64,000 nt of DNA from Massilia sp. 9I (lineage in GTDB: Bacteria > Pseudomonadota > Gammaproteobacteria > Burkholderiales > Burkholderiaceae_D), in assembly GCF_902506415.1 (NCBI RefSeq), contig NZ_LR733275.1, positions 817,651 through 881,650 on the forward strand. Direction: 5' to 3'. Positions 19,781-31,776 of the stretch are shown piece after piece. Both the position numbers and the translations under genes were made by a program. The notes below the pieces were generated by a model. That model ran no database searches. It had not been told where the DNA came from and was given only the letters and a program-made list of their open reading frames with translations. Each line of letters begins with the position of its first letter. Positions within the stretch are counted from its first letter, which is position 1.

Positions 19781-20445
19781 AGGCCGCCGCCCTGCTGCAC
19801 CTGCTGCAGTTCGCCAGCCCCGCGCTGCCGGTGGGCGCCTACAGCTACTCCCAGGGCCTGGAGGCGGCGCTGGAAGCAGGCCTGGTGCGCGACGCCGCCA
19901 GCGCCGGCGACTGGATCGGGCGCCACCTGCGCGAGGTGGTGGCGCAGTGGGACGCCCCGCTGTTCTGGCGCCTGCTGGGCGCATATGCGGTGCGCGACGA
20001 CGCCGCCATCGCCTTCTGGAGCGAGTGCTACCTGGCCTCGCGCGACACCGCCGAGTTCCGCGCCGAGACCGTGCAGATGGGCTATTCGCTGGCGCGCCTG
20101 CTGGCCGAACTGGGCGTGGCCGATCCGCATCCAGCGCTGCGCGGCGAGGTGCCGCTGCCGACCGCCTTCGCCTGCGCGGTCGACGCGCTCGGCATCCCGC
20201 ACGAGGAAGCACTGCTGGCCATGCTGTTTTCCTGGGCCGAGAACCAGGTGCTGGCCTGCGTCAAGTCGCTGCCGCTCGGCCAGGTGGCCGGCCAGCGCCT
20301 GCTGCTGGCGCTGCGCCCGGAACTGGAGCGCGCAGCGCTGCATGCGCGCGGCGTGCCCGACGAAGCGCTGTCGAACTGGGCGCCCGGCCTGTCCATGCTG
20401 TCGATGCGACACGAAGTGCAGCACGGCCGGCTGTATCGATCCTGA
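19777..20445 (+). CDS. ureF: Urease accessory protein UreF
   Basis: The protein has 222 residues. LLQFASPALPVGAYSYSQGL at the N-terminus, the conserved QMGYSLARLL and the C-terminal SMRHEVQHGRLYRS identify it. UreF bridges UreD and UreG in the activation complex. The start overlaps the ureE stop (ATGA), indicating coupled translation. Confidence 0.95.
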   Translation: MKAAALLHLLQFASPALPVGAYSYSQGLEAALEAGLVRDAASAGDWIGRHLREVVAQWDAPLFWRLLGAYAVRDDAAIAFWSECYLASRDTAEFRAETVQMGYSLARLLAELGVADPHPALRGEVPLPTAFACAVDALGIPHEEALLAMLFSWAENQVLACVKSLPLGQVAGQRLLLALRPELERAALHARGVPDEALSNWAPGLSMLSMRHEVQHGRLYRS

Positions 20446-20460
20446 ATAACAAGGAAGCAC

Positions 20461-21089
<629 letters not shown>

Positions 21090-21093
<4 letters not shown>

Positions 21094-21341
21094 AGCACCT
21101 GCGCATCCTTGCCCTCCTGCCGGCGCTGCTGGCCGCGCTGCCGGCGCTCGCGCATCCTGGCCACGGGGCCGCGCCCGGCCACGGCCTGCTCGAGCATGCG
21201 GCGCTGCCGCTGGCCCTCCTCGCCATGATCGCCCTGCTGGCCTGGGGCACGCTGCGGCGCCGCCCGGGGGTGCTGCCGCTGGCGATTGCGATCGTGCTGG
21301 CGCTGGGCGCGGGAAGCGCCGGGGTCGGACTGCCGCTTTAA
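21090..21341 (+). CDS. Small membrane protein at the end of the urease operon (HPGHG motif)
   Basis: The product has 83 residues. It begins with a signal peptide ending in ALPALA, followed by [11 protein letters not shown], then one or two hydrophobic segments ([13 protein letters not shown] and a second at the C-terminus). The HPGHG mature N-terminus is that of the HupE/UreJ nickel-permease family, but the protein is far shorter and lacks the later transmembrane helices, so it may be a reduced relative or just a similar metal-binding tail. Coupling to ureG through an ATGA overlap argues for a role in nickel supply or urease maturation. Confidence 0.65.
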
Positions 21342-21423
21342 TTGCCGTTCTGGATACGAAGTAGGCGGTGCGTGGACGAAATGTCACGTAGAATCAGGCA
21401 TTACCCTGAGTCCAACATACAAC

Positions 21424-23997
21424 GTGACCGGCACTTCTCCTTCGATCGTCCGCAGGCCGCTGCGCGCCTACCTGCTCTGGCTGGTGCTGGCCACCCTGCT
21501 GCCCGGCGTGGTCGGCGCCTCGCTCCTGTTCGTCCACCAGTACCAGAAGGCGCGCGCCGAGATCGAGAAGAACACGCTGCAGACCGTGCGGGCGCTGGTG
21601 CACGGCGCCGACAACAAGCTGCTGCAGGCGCAATCGATCGCCCAGACCCTGTCCACCATCGATGCATTCGAGGCCGGGGATTTCGCCCGCGCCCACTCCC
21701 AGGCGCGCGCGGCCCTCACCTTCGCCGGCAAGGGCATGAATGCGGTATTGCGTGACCGCAGCGGCCAGCAGCTGTTCAACACCACGGTGGCCTATGGCAG
21801 CGCGCTGCCGCGCCACCCCTCGCCTTCCATCGACCGCGTCTTCGCCACCGGCGAGCCGGCGGTTTCCAACGTCTTCCAGGGCGTGCTGCGGAAAAGTGCG
21901 CTTGCCAGCGTCGACGTGCCGGTGCGCGTGGGCGGCCAGGTGCGCTACGTCCTGAGCATCGGCCTCGGGCCGGAAGAGTTCGACGAGCTGCTCACTCCCA
22001 AATCGGTGCCGGAAGGCGCGGTGGCCTCGCTGTTCGACCGCAACGGGGTCATCTTCAACCGCAACATGAACCGCGAGAAGTCGATCGGCCAGCCGGTCAA
22101 TCCGCTGCTGCGCAACGCCGCCGCGCGCAGCAGCGAAGGCACTATCGATTCGCGCTCGCGCGAAGGCAAGCCCCTACTCACCAGCTTCTCGCGCTCGTCC
22201 TTCAGCGGCTGGGGCGTGGCGATTGGCATCCCGCGCGAGACCCTGCGCAACGAACTGGTTGATCAGCTGGCCCTGATGGCGGGCGTGGCCGCGGCCCTGT
22301 TTGCGATCGGCATGTGCCTGGCCTGGCTGATCGGCGGGCGCCTCGCGCGCTCGGTGCAGGCCCTGTCAGGACAGGCGCTGGCGCTGGGCCGCGGCGACGT
22401 ACCGCCACCGCTGCCCGAGGTGCACGTACGCGAAGCGGCCGACGTGGCGAGCGCCATCGGCGACGCTGCCGCCCTGCTGGCCGAGCGCTCGCGCCAGCTG
22501 GCCGCCAAGGAGTCGGCGCTACGCGAGACCCACATGCTGGCGCGCTTCGGCACCTGGCAATGGAACCTCGACAAGCCGGAGATCGAGGTCTCGGCCTCGG
22601 TGCCGCACATCTTCGGCCGTCCCGTGCCGCCCTTCGCCGAGCAGCGCGGCAGCATATTGACGGAAGAATCCTGGCTGCAGGTGCAGCGCCTGACCGGTGA
22701 ACTGGTGCGGGTGGGCGGCAGCGGTAAGCTGCAGCTGCATGCCCTGCATGCGAACGGCCAGCGCATCTGGCTCGACTACCGCTGCGAGAGCGTGCACGGC
22801 CCCGACGGAAAGGTGGTAGCGCTGCGCGGCTCGATGCAGGACATCACCGAGCGCGTGCGCGCCGAGGAAGCGCTGCGCCAGGCCGACCAGCGCAAGAACG
22901 AATTCCTGGCGATGCTGGCGCACGAGCTGCGCAACCCGCTGGCGCCGATCTCCTCGGGCGCCCAGCTGCTCGGCCAGGACGGGCTGGAACCGGCGCGCAC
23001 GCGCCAGATCAGCGCCATCATCGCGCGCCAGGCGCGTCACATGGCCGGGCTGGTGGACGATCTGCTGGACGTCTCGCGCGTCACGCGCGGCCTGGTGGTG
23101 CTGACCAAGGAGCGGATCGACATCAATGCGGTGGTACTGGATGCCACAGAACAGGTGCAGGCGCTGGTGCGCGACAAGGGGCACTGGCTGGAGGTAAACC
23201 TGCTGCCGGAGCCCTGCTTCGTGCTGGGCGACCGCAAGCGCCTGGTGCAGGTGGTGGGCAACCTGCTGCACAACGCCGCCAAGTTCACCGACCGCGGCGG
23301 GCATATCGCCGTGAGCCTGAACGCCGGCGGCGACGCGGTGCTGCTGGAAGTGCGCGACAACGGCATTGGCATGCTGCCGGCGGACATGGAGCGCGCTTTC
23401 GACATGTTCGTGCAGGGCGAGCGCACGCCAGACCGTTCGCTCGGCGGCCTGGGCATCGGGTTGGCGCTGGTGCGCAGCCTGGTCGAGCTGCACGGCGGCA
23501 GCGTGCACGTGGCCAGTGGCGGCCAGGGCATGGGCACCAGCTTCACGGTGCGCCTGCCGCGCTGCGTCGAACGCGGCGCCGCCGATGCCGCGGCGAGCGA
23601 AGGCGCCACCGCGCAAGGCGGGCGCCTGAAAGTGCTGGTGGTGGACGACAACGTCGACGCGGCCCAGGTGCTGGCCATGGTGGTGGGCGCCCAGGGCCAC
23701 GAACTGCGGGTGGAACACGGCTCGCACGAAGCGCTCGCGCTGGCGGAGGATTTCGCGCCCGACCTGTGCCTGCTCGACATCGGCCTTCCCGAGATGGACG
23801 GCTACGAACTGGCGCGCCGCCTGCGCCAGCTGCCGGGGACCGCGCACGCGACCCTGGTCGCGGTCACCGGCTACGGCCAGGACCAGGACCGCAAGAACAG
23901 CGCGGCGGCCGGGTTCGACCACCACCTGGTCAAGCCGGTGGACATGGCGGCCCTCGATAAAATCGTGGCCGCCGTTGCGGCCGAAGCCAGCGATTAG
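21424..23997 (+). CDS. Membrane hybrid sensor histidine kinase with receiver domain
   Basis: From the GTG at 21424 the product has 857 residues; the start is uncertain because the frame continues upstream. A first membrane helix ([20 protein letters not shown]), a periplasmic domain of about 240 residues, a second helix (about 280-300), HAMP-like and PAS regions, a HisKA domain with His500 in LAHELRNPL, an HATPase ([11 protein letters not shown]) and a receiver with Asp785 ([13 protein letters not shown]) are seen. It probably senses an extracytoplasmic signal. It overlaps the peptidase gene end by four bases. The core resembles the kinase at 4,865-7,552. Confidence 0.9.
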   Translation: MTGTSPSIVRRPLRAYLLWLVLATLLPGVVGASLLFVHQYQKARAEIEKNTLQTVRALVHGADNKLLQAQSIAQTLSTIDAFEAGDFARAHSQARAALTFAGKGMNAVLRDRSGQQLFNTTVAYGSALPRHPSPSIDRVFATGEPAVSNVFQGVLRKSALASVDVPVRVGGQVRYVLSIGLGPEEFDELLTPKSVPEGAVASLFDRNGVIFNRNMNREKSIGQPVNPLLRNAAARSSEGTIDSRSREGKPLLTSFSRSSFSGWGVAIGIPRETLRNELVDQLALMAGVAAALFAIGMCLAWLIGGRLARSVQALSGQALALGRGDVPPPLPEVHVREAADVASAIGDAAALLAERSRQLAAKESALRETHMLARFGTWQWNLDKPEIEVSASVPHIFGRPVPPFAEQRGSILTEESWLQVQRLTGELVRVGGSGKLQLHALHANGQRIWLDYRCESVHGPDGKVVALRGSMQDITERVRAEEALRQADQRKNEFLAMLAHELRNPLAPISSGAQLLGQDGLEPARTRQISAIIARQARHMAGLVDDLLDVSRVTRGLVVLTKERIDINAVVLDATEQVQALVRDKGHWLEVNLLPEPCFVLGDRKRLVQVVGNLLHNAAKFTDRGGHIAVSLNAGGDAVLLEVRDNGIGMLPADMERAFDMFVQGERTPDRSLGGLGIGLALVRSLVELHGGSVHVASGGQGMGTSFTVRLPRCVERGAADAAASEGATAQGGRLKVLVVDDNVDAAQVLAMVVGAQGHELRVEHGSHEALALAEDFAPDLCLLDIGLPEMDGYELARRLRQLPGTAHATLVAVTGYGQDQDRKNSAAAGFDHHLVKPVDMAALDKIVAAVAAEASD

Positions 23998-25631
23998 CGT
24001 TTGACGCTGCCGAAAGGATCGCCCTTCTTCCAGGTCGGCATCGCGGGCGCGTTCGCCACCGCATAGCCGAGGTTCAGCGTGAACTGGGCCTGCTGCACCA
24101 TGCCCGACAGGTCCCAGTCGGCGCGGTACTCGTCGCTCACCTGGTGGTAGTCCTTCTTGAAGCCCACCATCTTTTCGCTCGAGGCGGCGTGGTCGTGCGC
24201 GAACTCGAAGTGGCCGTCGCCCGAGAACACGGCCGAGCCCACGTTAAAGGCCGGCACGCCGGCCTTGGCGAAGTTGAAGTGGTCGGCGCGGAAGTAGGAG
24301 CCCGACAGGTCGGGGATGGTGGGCGCGAGCTTGAGGCCCATGCCCTTGGCCACCGTAGCCGCGCTCTCGTACAGGCTGCTGCGGTCGGCGCCGGGTACGC
24401 CGATGTCTTTGGTTTTGCCGACAAAGTTCAGGCTGTCGAGGTTCAGGTCGGCGGCGGTTTGCGCCAGCGGCACTACCGGGTTCTTGACGTACGCGGCGCT
24501 GCCCAGCAGGCCCTGCTCCTCGGCCGCCGGCCACAGGAAGACCTGGGTGCGGCGCGCCGGCTTCTTGACGGCTTCCTGCGCCATCGCGAGCAGCGCGGCG
24601 GTGCCGGAAGCATTGTCGATCGCGCCGTTGTAGATGCGGTCGGTCTTGCCAGGTTGCGCGATGTCGTCGATGCCCATGTGGTCCCAGTGCGAGGAATACA
24701 CCACCGCCTGCGATTTCAATTTCGGGTCCGTGCCCGGCACGATGCCGACCACGTTGTACTGCTCCACGGTGCGGATCGCCGACTTCAGCTCGACCTTGGC
24801 CGCGACCTTGATGTCCACCGGACGGAAGTCGCGCCGCTCGGCCTGGGCGCGCAGCGCGTCGAGGTCGAAGCCGCCGGCCGCGAACAGTTCGCGCGCGGCG
24901 TCCTCGTGCAGCCAGCCCTCGATCGGGTTGCCGGGACCGGCCAGGTGGAAGCGCTCGTGCGAGAAGCCGTTTGCCGGCACGCTCCACGGATAGGAGGACG
25001 ATGGAAGGGTGTGGATCAGGAGCACGCCGGCCGCGCCCTTGCGCACCGCTTCCTCGAACTTGTACAGCCAGCGGCCGTACCAGGTATAGGCCTTGCCGGC
25101 GAAGCGGTTAGGTTCCTCGCTCGTCGGTTGCGGGTCGTTGACCATCATGACCAGGATCTTGCCCTTGACGTCGACGCCCTTGTAATCGTCCCACTTCTCT
25201 TCCGGGGCCGAGACGCCGTAGCCGACGAACAGCAGCGGCGCATCAAAGGCGAGCTGGGTGCGTCCGCTGCCGGTGCCGAACACGATGCCCTTGCCGTTCT
25301 CCGGCTTGATCTCCTTGCCGCCGGCCCGGAAGCTGACCGCGCTGCCCGGCAGCAGCCGGGTGCCTTCGATCTCGACCTTCTGGCGGTAGCCGCCGCCGGG
25401 AATGGGTTTCAACCCGATGATTGCAGCCTGGGTCTCGAGGTAGCGTACGGCGAGATCGCCGCCGCGCTGGCCGGTGCCGCGGCCTTCGAACAGGTCGTCG
25501 GCGAGGAAGGCCAGGTGGCCGCGCAGCACCGGTTCGGAAATGGCGGGGGCCTGTTGCTGGGCGTAGGCGCCGGAGGAAACGGCCAGTGCGGCGCCGAGGG
25601 CAAGACGGGTCAATCGCATCGAAGAATCCAT
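23994..25631 (-). CDS. M28 family zinc aminopeptidase, secreted
   Basis: The protein has 545 residues with a signal peptide ([18 protein letters not shown], cut before QQQ). A protease-associated domain is inserted at about 130-260 ([10 protein letters not shown]). The co-catalytic zinc site is visible in SSHWDHMG, the bridging Asp in [13 protein letters not shown], the catalytic and ligand Glu pair in [11 protein letters not shown], and later ADLNLDSLN and DYHQVSDE. It is expected in the periplasm or outside the cell, releasing N-terminal amino acids from peptides. It is convergent with the upstream kinase. An alternative start is at 25619. Confidence 0.92.
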   Translation of the reverse strand: MDSSMRLTRLALGAALAVSSGAYAQQQAPAISEPVLRGHLAFLADDLFEGRGTGQRGGDLAVRYLETQAAIIGLKPIPGGGYRQKVEIEGTRLLPGSAVSFRAGGKEIKPENGKGIVFGTGSGRTQLAFDAPLLFVGYGVSAPEEKWDDYKGVDVKGKILVMMVNDPQPTSEEPNRFAGKAYTWYGRWLYKFEEAVRKGAAGVLLIHTLPSSSYPWSVPANGFSHERFHLAGPGNPIEGWLHEDAARELFAAGGFDLDALRAQAERRDFRPVDIKVAAKVELKSAIRTVEQYNVVGIVPGTDPKLKSQAVVYSSHWDHMGIDDIAQPGKTDRIYNGAIDNASGTAALLAMAQEAVKKPARRTQVFLWPAAEEQGLLGSAAYVKNPVVPLAQTAADLNLDSLNFVGKTKDIGVPGADRSSLYESAATVAKGMGLKLAPTIPDLSGSYFRADHFNFAKAGVPAFNVGSAVFSGDGHFEFAHDHAASSEKMVGFKKDYHQVSDEYRADWDLSGMVQQAQFTLNLGYAVANAPAMPTWKKGDPFGSVKR

Positions 25632-25745
25632 TCAGGGTGGCGTGGCAAACAGCCATCTTAACCGAGCATGCATACGGCGGCCATCCCTGTTGCACGTTCG
25701 GTGCCGGCCAGCCTATACTGGCCGTTTCACCTCCAGGGAAAAGCC

Positions 25746-26144
25746 ATGACGATCACCCGCCGCACCGCTGTTGCCGCCCTGGCCGCCCTGCCCCTGGCCA
25801 GCCAGGCCGCGCCTGAACAGAAGGAAGCCACGCCCATGTACGGTTTGATCGGAAAAATGCGCGCCCAGCCGGGCCAGCGCGACGCCCTCATCGCCATCCT
25901 GCTGGAGGGCACCGGTGGCATGCCGGGCTGCCTGGGCTACGACATCGCCAAGGACCTGAAGGACGCGGACGCGATCTGGATCACCGAGACCTGGGACAGC
26001 CAAGCCAGCCACAAGGCCTCGCTCGCGCTGCCGGCGGTGCAGGCGGCGATCGCCAAGGGCCGTCCGCTGATCGCCGGCTTCGGCGAACGCTTCGAAACCG
26101 AGCCGGTGGGCGGCCACCGCACCATGTCCAAGCGCAGCGCCTGA
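25746..26144 (+). CDS. Antibiotic biosynthesis monooxygenase (ABM)-fold protein with signal peptide
   Basis: The protein has 132 residues from the ATG at 25746, with AGGGAA upstream. The N-terminus TRRTAVAALAALPLASQA has an RR pair and looks exportable. The rest (MYGLIGKMRAQPGQRDALIA, GCLGYDI, WITETWDSQASHKASLALP) fits the ferredoxin-like dimeric ABM/YgiN fold, whose members act on quinones or heme-like substrates or have no known enzyme activity. The substrate is unknown. Confidence 0.8.
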   Translation: MTITRRTAVAALAALPLASQAAPEQKEATPMYGLIGKMRAQPGQRDALIAILLEGTGGMPGCLGYDIAKDLKDADAIWITETWDSQASHKASLALPAVQAAIAKGRPLIAGFGERFETEPVGGHRTMSKRSA

Positions 26145-26147
26145 TCT

Positions 26148-27293
26148 TCAGGCCGCGCTGGGGGCATTGGCGAACGGCCGCGCGTCCATCGGGATATCGA
26201 TGACGAATGCAGTGCCGTCCTCGCTGGAGCTGGACATCAGCACGCTGCCGCCATGCGCCTCGGCCACCCGGCGCACGTAGGGCAAACCCACGCCCCAGCC
26301 CTCGCCCGGTCCCCGGCTGCCGGCGCGGCGGTAGAGCTGGAAGATGCTCTCGCTGTCTTCCGGCGCGATCGGCGCGCCCTGGTTATGCACCATCACTTGC
26401 ACCCGCTCGGTCGTGGTCGACAAGGTCACCTTGATCGGCACCTCGCGCGAACCGTACTTGATCGCGTTGTTAACCAGGTTTTCGATCGCGCGCCGCACCG
26501 CTTCGCCGCACCACCAGCCCTCGACCGGATCCTCCCCCAGTTCCGGCTCGATGGTGTGGAAGGCCTCGGCCGACTGCACCACGTCGCGCACCAGCGCCGC
26601 CATGTCGAAGCGCTCGATGCGCAGCGCGACCTGGCCGGTCTTGCAGAAGGCGATGCGGTCCAGCAATTCGCGCGTCATGCCATCGATGCGCTGGGTGCTG
26701 GCCACGATCTTCCCGGCGAAGCGGCGGATAGTGTCGTCGTTCGAGGTGCGGTTGATCATCTCGGCCGCCATCTGGGCGGTGGACAGCGGCGTGCGCAGGT
26801 CGTGCGCCATCGAGGCCACGAACTGCTCGCGCAGCGCGGCCTGCACGACCGTGAAGGCATTCGCGCTTTCGCGGATGGTGGCGTCGATGTGGGCCACCAG
26901 AGTGGCGCGCTGGCCCTCTTCCAGCTGCACGCCCTGCTGCGCCAGCTCGCGCAGCAGCACTTCGCGGAAGATCTGCAGTTCGTGGATCAGGGCGGTGGCG
27001 TCGTAGGGCGTCAGACGGGCGCGCTCGCCGCCATGTTCGCTGGCCACCGCACCGAGGTCGGTGACCACGCGCGCCGAATAGCCGGGCGTGAGCAGCGCGG
27101 CCAGGGTGTCGAAATAGGCCGGCAGCGTGTTCTCGAGGATGGGCAGCGGCAGATCCTTCGCCTGCGGCACGGTGCCGCGCACCTCCTGCATCCAGGCGTC
27201 CACGATCGCCCCGCGCAGGGCGACCATGGCGCGGGTAACAGGGGAAAGCTCTGGATCGTCCGGCGACAGGTGTCCGGTCAGGTTTGCGCTCAT
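26148..27293 (-). CDS. Cytoplasmic sensor histidine kinase with RsbRD-type N-terminal domain
   Basis: The product has 381 residues and no membrane segment. The first about 150 residues (AWMQEVRGTVPQAKDLPLPI, then a helical region) resemble the RsbT co-antagonist N-terminal sensory domain. A HisKA domain follows with the phospho-acceptor in ASMAHDLRTPLS (about residue 165), then HATPase boxes NLVNNAIKYGS and GVGLPYVRRVAEAHGG. No response regulator adjoins. It is convergent with the ABM gene, with only three bases between them. Confidence 0.85.
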   Translation of the reverse strand: MSANLTGHLSPDDPELSPVTRAMVALRGAIVDAWMQEVRGTVPQAKDLPLPILENTLPAYFDTLAALLTPGYSARVVTDLGAVASEHGGERARLTPYDATALIHELQIFREVLLRELAQQGVQLEEGQRATLVAHIDATIRESANAFTVVQAALREQFVASMAHDLRTPLSTAQMAAEMINRTSNDDTIRRFAGKIVASTQRIDGMTRELLDRIAFCKTGQVALRIERFDMAALVRDVVQSAEAFHTIEPELGEDPVEGWWCGEAVRRAIENLVNNAIKYGSREVPIKVTLSTTTERVQVMVHNQGAPIAPEDSESIFQLYRRAGSRGPGEGWGVGLPYVRRVAEAHGGSVLMSSSSEDGTAFVIDIPMDARPFANAPSAA

Positions 27294-27423
27294 GCCACGG
27301 TCGCGTTGTCAAAGTAGAAGCTGATTTCAGTCTACACGACGGCTTCCCGTGGCGGCGCGTGAATACGATTCATCAGCTTACCTTCTAGGTGAGCCCGATG
27401 TATCGGAAAAGCTTATAAATGGA

Positions 27424-28425
27424 TCAGCGGCCCGTCTTCAGGTAATCCATGTACTTGGCGACGCCGGTGGCCACGTCGGTAAAGGGCTCGGTATAACCTG
27501 CCGCGCGCAGGGCCTGGATGTCAGCCTGGGTGAAGCTCTGGTACTTGCCCTTGAGCTTATCCGGGAACGGCAGGTATTCGAGCAGGCCCTTGTCGACGAT
27601 CTGTTCGAGGGTGAGCGCCGGCTTGCCTTCGTTGGCCAGCGCGTTGACGGTAGCGACGGCCAGGTCGTTGAATGGCTGGGCGCGGCCAGTGCCGAGGTTG
27701 AAAATGCCGCGCTGCTCCGGGTGATCGAGGAAGAACAGGTTCACCTTGATCACGTCTTCGACGTAGATGAAGTCGCGCATCTGGGTGCCGGCCTCATAAC
27801 CGTCGTTGGCGCCGAACAGCTTGACCTTGCCCTCTTTCTGGAACTGGTGGAACTGGTGGAAGGGCACCGAGGCCATGCTGCCCTTGTGCCCTTCCAGCGG
27901 GCCGTACACGTTGAAGTAGCGCAGGCCGACCACCTGGCTGCCCTTGTGCATGCCGTGCTGCTGCCAGTAGCGGCGCAGGTACTGGTCGAACAGGAATTTC
28001 GAATAGCCGTAGACGTTCAGCGGCCGCTCGTGCTGGCGCTCTTCCTTGAACACGGTGCCGCCGCCGTACACCGCGGCCGAGGAGGCGTAGATGAAGGGAA
28101 TCCGCTCGCGCTGGCAGAACTCGAACAGCGCGATCGTGTATTCGTAGTTATTCTTCATCATGTAGCGGCCGTCGGTCTCCATGGTGTTGGAGCAGGCGCC
28201 CTGGTGCAGCACGGCGCTGAACTTGCCGTCGAATTCACCGGCCTTCAGGCGCACGATGAAGTCTTCCTTGTCCAGGTAGTCGGCCACTTCAGCGTCGACG
28301 ATGTTGAGGAACTTCTCCGGACGCGACATGTTATCGACCGCGAACACGCTGAAGGGTTTGCGGCTCGAGAGTGCGTGCACCAGGTTGGCTCCGATGAAGC
28401 CTGCTGCGCCAGTAACCAGTATCAT
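27424..28425 (-). CDS. hldD: ADP-L-glycero-D-manno-heptose-6-epimerase
   Basis: The product has 333 residues from the ATG at 28425; the upstream extension is not family-like. It shows the NADP-binding [11 protein letters not shown], the [13 protein letters not shown] segment, [11 protein letters not shown] and the catalytic YGYSK, all typical of HldD (RfaD). It converts ADP-D,D-heptose to ADP-L,D-heptose in the cytoplasm, the last step of making the inner-core LPS heptose donor. waaF lies 22 bases upstream on the same strand, so donor synthesis and transfer are coupled. Confidence 0.97.
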   Translation of the reverse strand: MILVTGAAGFIGANLVHALSSRKPFSVFAVDNMSRPEKFLNIVDAEVADYLDKEDFIVRLKAGEFDGKFSAVLHQGACSNTMETDGRYMMKNNYEYTIALFEFCQRERIPFIYASSAAVYGGGTVFKEERQHERPLNVYGYSKFLFDQYLRRYWQQHGMHKGSQVVGLRYFNVYGPLEGHKGSMASVPFHQFHQFQKEGKVKLFGANDGYEAGTQMRDFIYVEDVIKVNLFFLDHPEQRGIFNLGTGRAQPFNDLAVATVNALANEGKPALTLEQIVDKGLLEYLPFPDKLKGKYQSFTQADIQALRAAGYTEPFTDVATGVAKYMDYLKTGR

Positions 28426-28447
28426 TTTCGACCTCTTCTCTATTCGT

Positions 28448-29470
28448 TCAGACTGCGGCCAATATCGGCTGCAGCGGTTGCCAGACATCGGTCGGCAGTA
28501 TCTGTTTCATGCAGTTCTGGTGGCCCAACGGGCACTCACGCTGCTGGCAGGGCGAGCACTCGATGTGCAGCCACAGCACCTTCGCCAGTTCCGATAGCGG
28601 CGGCGTGTGGCGCGGGTCGGTCGGGCCGAAGATCGCCACCACCGGACGGCGCAGCGCGGCGCCGATGTGCATCAGGCCCGAGTCGTTCGTGACCACCACC
28701 GCGGCGCGCGAGATCAGCGCGATCGCTTCGCTCAGCGAGGTCGAACCGGCCAGGTTGTGCGCCTGCGGCACGATGGCCGTGATCTCGTCGCAGACCGCGC
28801 GGTCCTTGGGGGAGCCGAGCAGCAGGATCTGCGCATCCGGGCGATTCGCGCGGATGGTTTGCGCCAGCTCCGCGAAGTAGCTCGACGGCCAGCGCTTGGC
28901 CGGGCCGAACTCGGCGCCGGGGGCAAAAGCGACATAGGTCCCCGCCGGCAGGCCGAGACGCGCGACGGCGGCATTGACGTCCTCGGACGCCACCACCATC
29001 TCGGGCTCGGGGAGTTTATCGGGACGCCCTAGGTGTCGCACCGGTTCGTCCGCCAGCGCGGCGTAGAACTGCGCCATCGGGCGCGGCGCCGCCTTGTCGT
29101 CGTGGTGCATCACGTTGACCAGGCCATAGCGCATCTCGCCCTTGTAGCCGACGCGGCGCGGAATGCCGGCCAGCCAGGGGATCAGGGCGAACTTGAGCGT
29201 GTTCGGCAGCACGTAGGAGTCGGCATAGCCGCGCGCCTTGAGCATCTTCGCAAAAGCCTTGCGCTCCTTCCACTGGAGCGAACCGTGCTTGAAAGGCGAT
29301 TCGAGGACGGTGTCGACCTCGCGCATGGCGCGCCACACGGGCGCGACCCAGCCGGGCGCCACCACGTCGATCGGGCGCTCGGGATGCTGCTCCTTCAGGC
29401 GGCGCAGCAGCGGCTGCGCCATGACGGCGTCGCCGATCCAGTTGGGTGAAATGACAAGCGTGCGCAACAT
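28448..29470 (-). CDS. waaF: ADP-heptose:LPS heptosyltransferase II
   Basis: The protein has 340 residues from the ATG at 29470, preceded by GAAGGA. It is a GT9-type transferase: [20 protein letters not shown] at the N-terminus, [14 protein letters not shown] near the middle, [18 protein letters not shown] and [10 protein letters not shown] for nucleotide-heptose binding, and the [17 protein letters not shown] cysteine cluster seen in WaaF. It adds the second heptose to the LPS inner core at the inner membrane. Confidence 0.95.
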   Translation of the reverse strand: MLRTLVISPNWIGDAVMAQPLLRRLKEQHPERPIDVVAPGWVAPVWRAMREVDTVLESPFKHGSLQWKERKAFAKMLKARGYADSYVLPNTLKFALIPWLAGIPRRVGYKGEMRYGLVNVMHHDDKAAPRPMAQFYAALADEPVRHLGRPDKLPEPEMVVASEDVNAAVARLGLPAGTYVAFAPGAEFGPAKRWPSSYFAELAQTIRANRPDAQILLLGSPKDRAVCDEITAIVPQAHNLAGSTSLSEAIALISRAAVVVTNDSGLMHIGAALRRPVVAIFGPTDPRHTPPLSELAKVLWLHIECSPCQQRECPLGHQNCMKQILPTDVWQPLQPILAAV

Positions 29471-29500
29471 GGTCCTTCGTTCCTGCAATGTGATCCGCGA

Positions 29501-31114
<1,614 letters not shown>

Positions 31115-31297
31115 ATGACCTCCATGGATGCCGGTTGCTCCCTGCTGTCGCGGGAAGATGGGAGTACAGGCCGTCGGAAAGACGGCGGCATCAATGGCGC
31201 ATTGGACGAACCCTCCAGAATGAATAGGTGGACATGATAGCAAATTGCTGATGGGCACGCGAGCGCGCCTTCCGGAGCTGCTCGTTATAATGCCGCC

Positions 31298-31687
31298 ATG
31301 TCCCGCTCATCGACAACGCAGCTCGTACGCGCATGGATCGCCCTCGCGGCCTTCGTGTTCGGCCTGTTCGCGCCTGCGCTGTCGCACGCCTTCTCTGCGC
31401 CGCAGCGCGCAATGCCCCCTGGCCAGGTCTGTACCGCGATGGGGATCGTGATGATGCCGATGGCAGACGACAGCGCCGAGCGCAAGGCCGGCGCGATGCC
31501 GGGCATGGCGCACTGCGACCTGTGCTGCTCGCACCATGCGCCCGTGATGCTGCCCACGCCTCCGGTGCTGCCCTTGACGATGGCCGGTGCGCGCGACAGC
31601 TATCCGCCGCTGTTCTACCAGTCCCATTCCCCGCAGTTCGCCTGGACGCCCGCGCAGTCGCGCGCGCCGCCCGCCAGCTTCTCGTAA
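31298..31687 (+). CDS. DUF2946 family protein, probable metal-related periplasmic protein
   Basis: The product has 129 residues with an N-terminal hydrophobic signal or anchor (WIALAAFVFGLFAPALSHA). It carries CTAMGIVMMPM, MPGMAHCDLCCSHHAPVM and other Met, Cys and His residues in the DUF2946 pattern. Members lie next to copper-related or TonB-receptor genes, as here (90 bases upstream of a TonB receptor). The Met/Cys/His richness suggests copper handling, which is inference. Confidence 0.8.
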   Translation: MSRSSTTQLVRAWIALAAFVFGLFAPALSHAFSAPQRAMPPGQVCTAMGIVMMPMADDSAERKAGAMPGMAHCDLCCSHHAPVMLPTPPVLPLTMAGARDSYPPLFYQSHSPQFAWTPAQSRAPPASFS

Positions 31688-31776
31688 CCGCTTCACAAGG
31701 TCCCGGCGTTCGCGCCGGAACATTCGCTATCGCGCGTGACCCGCCACGCTGTGCCGTCACGCGCCAAGGAAACGGA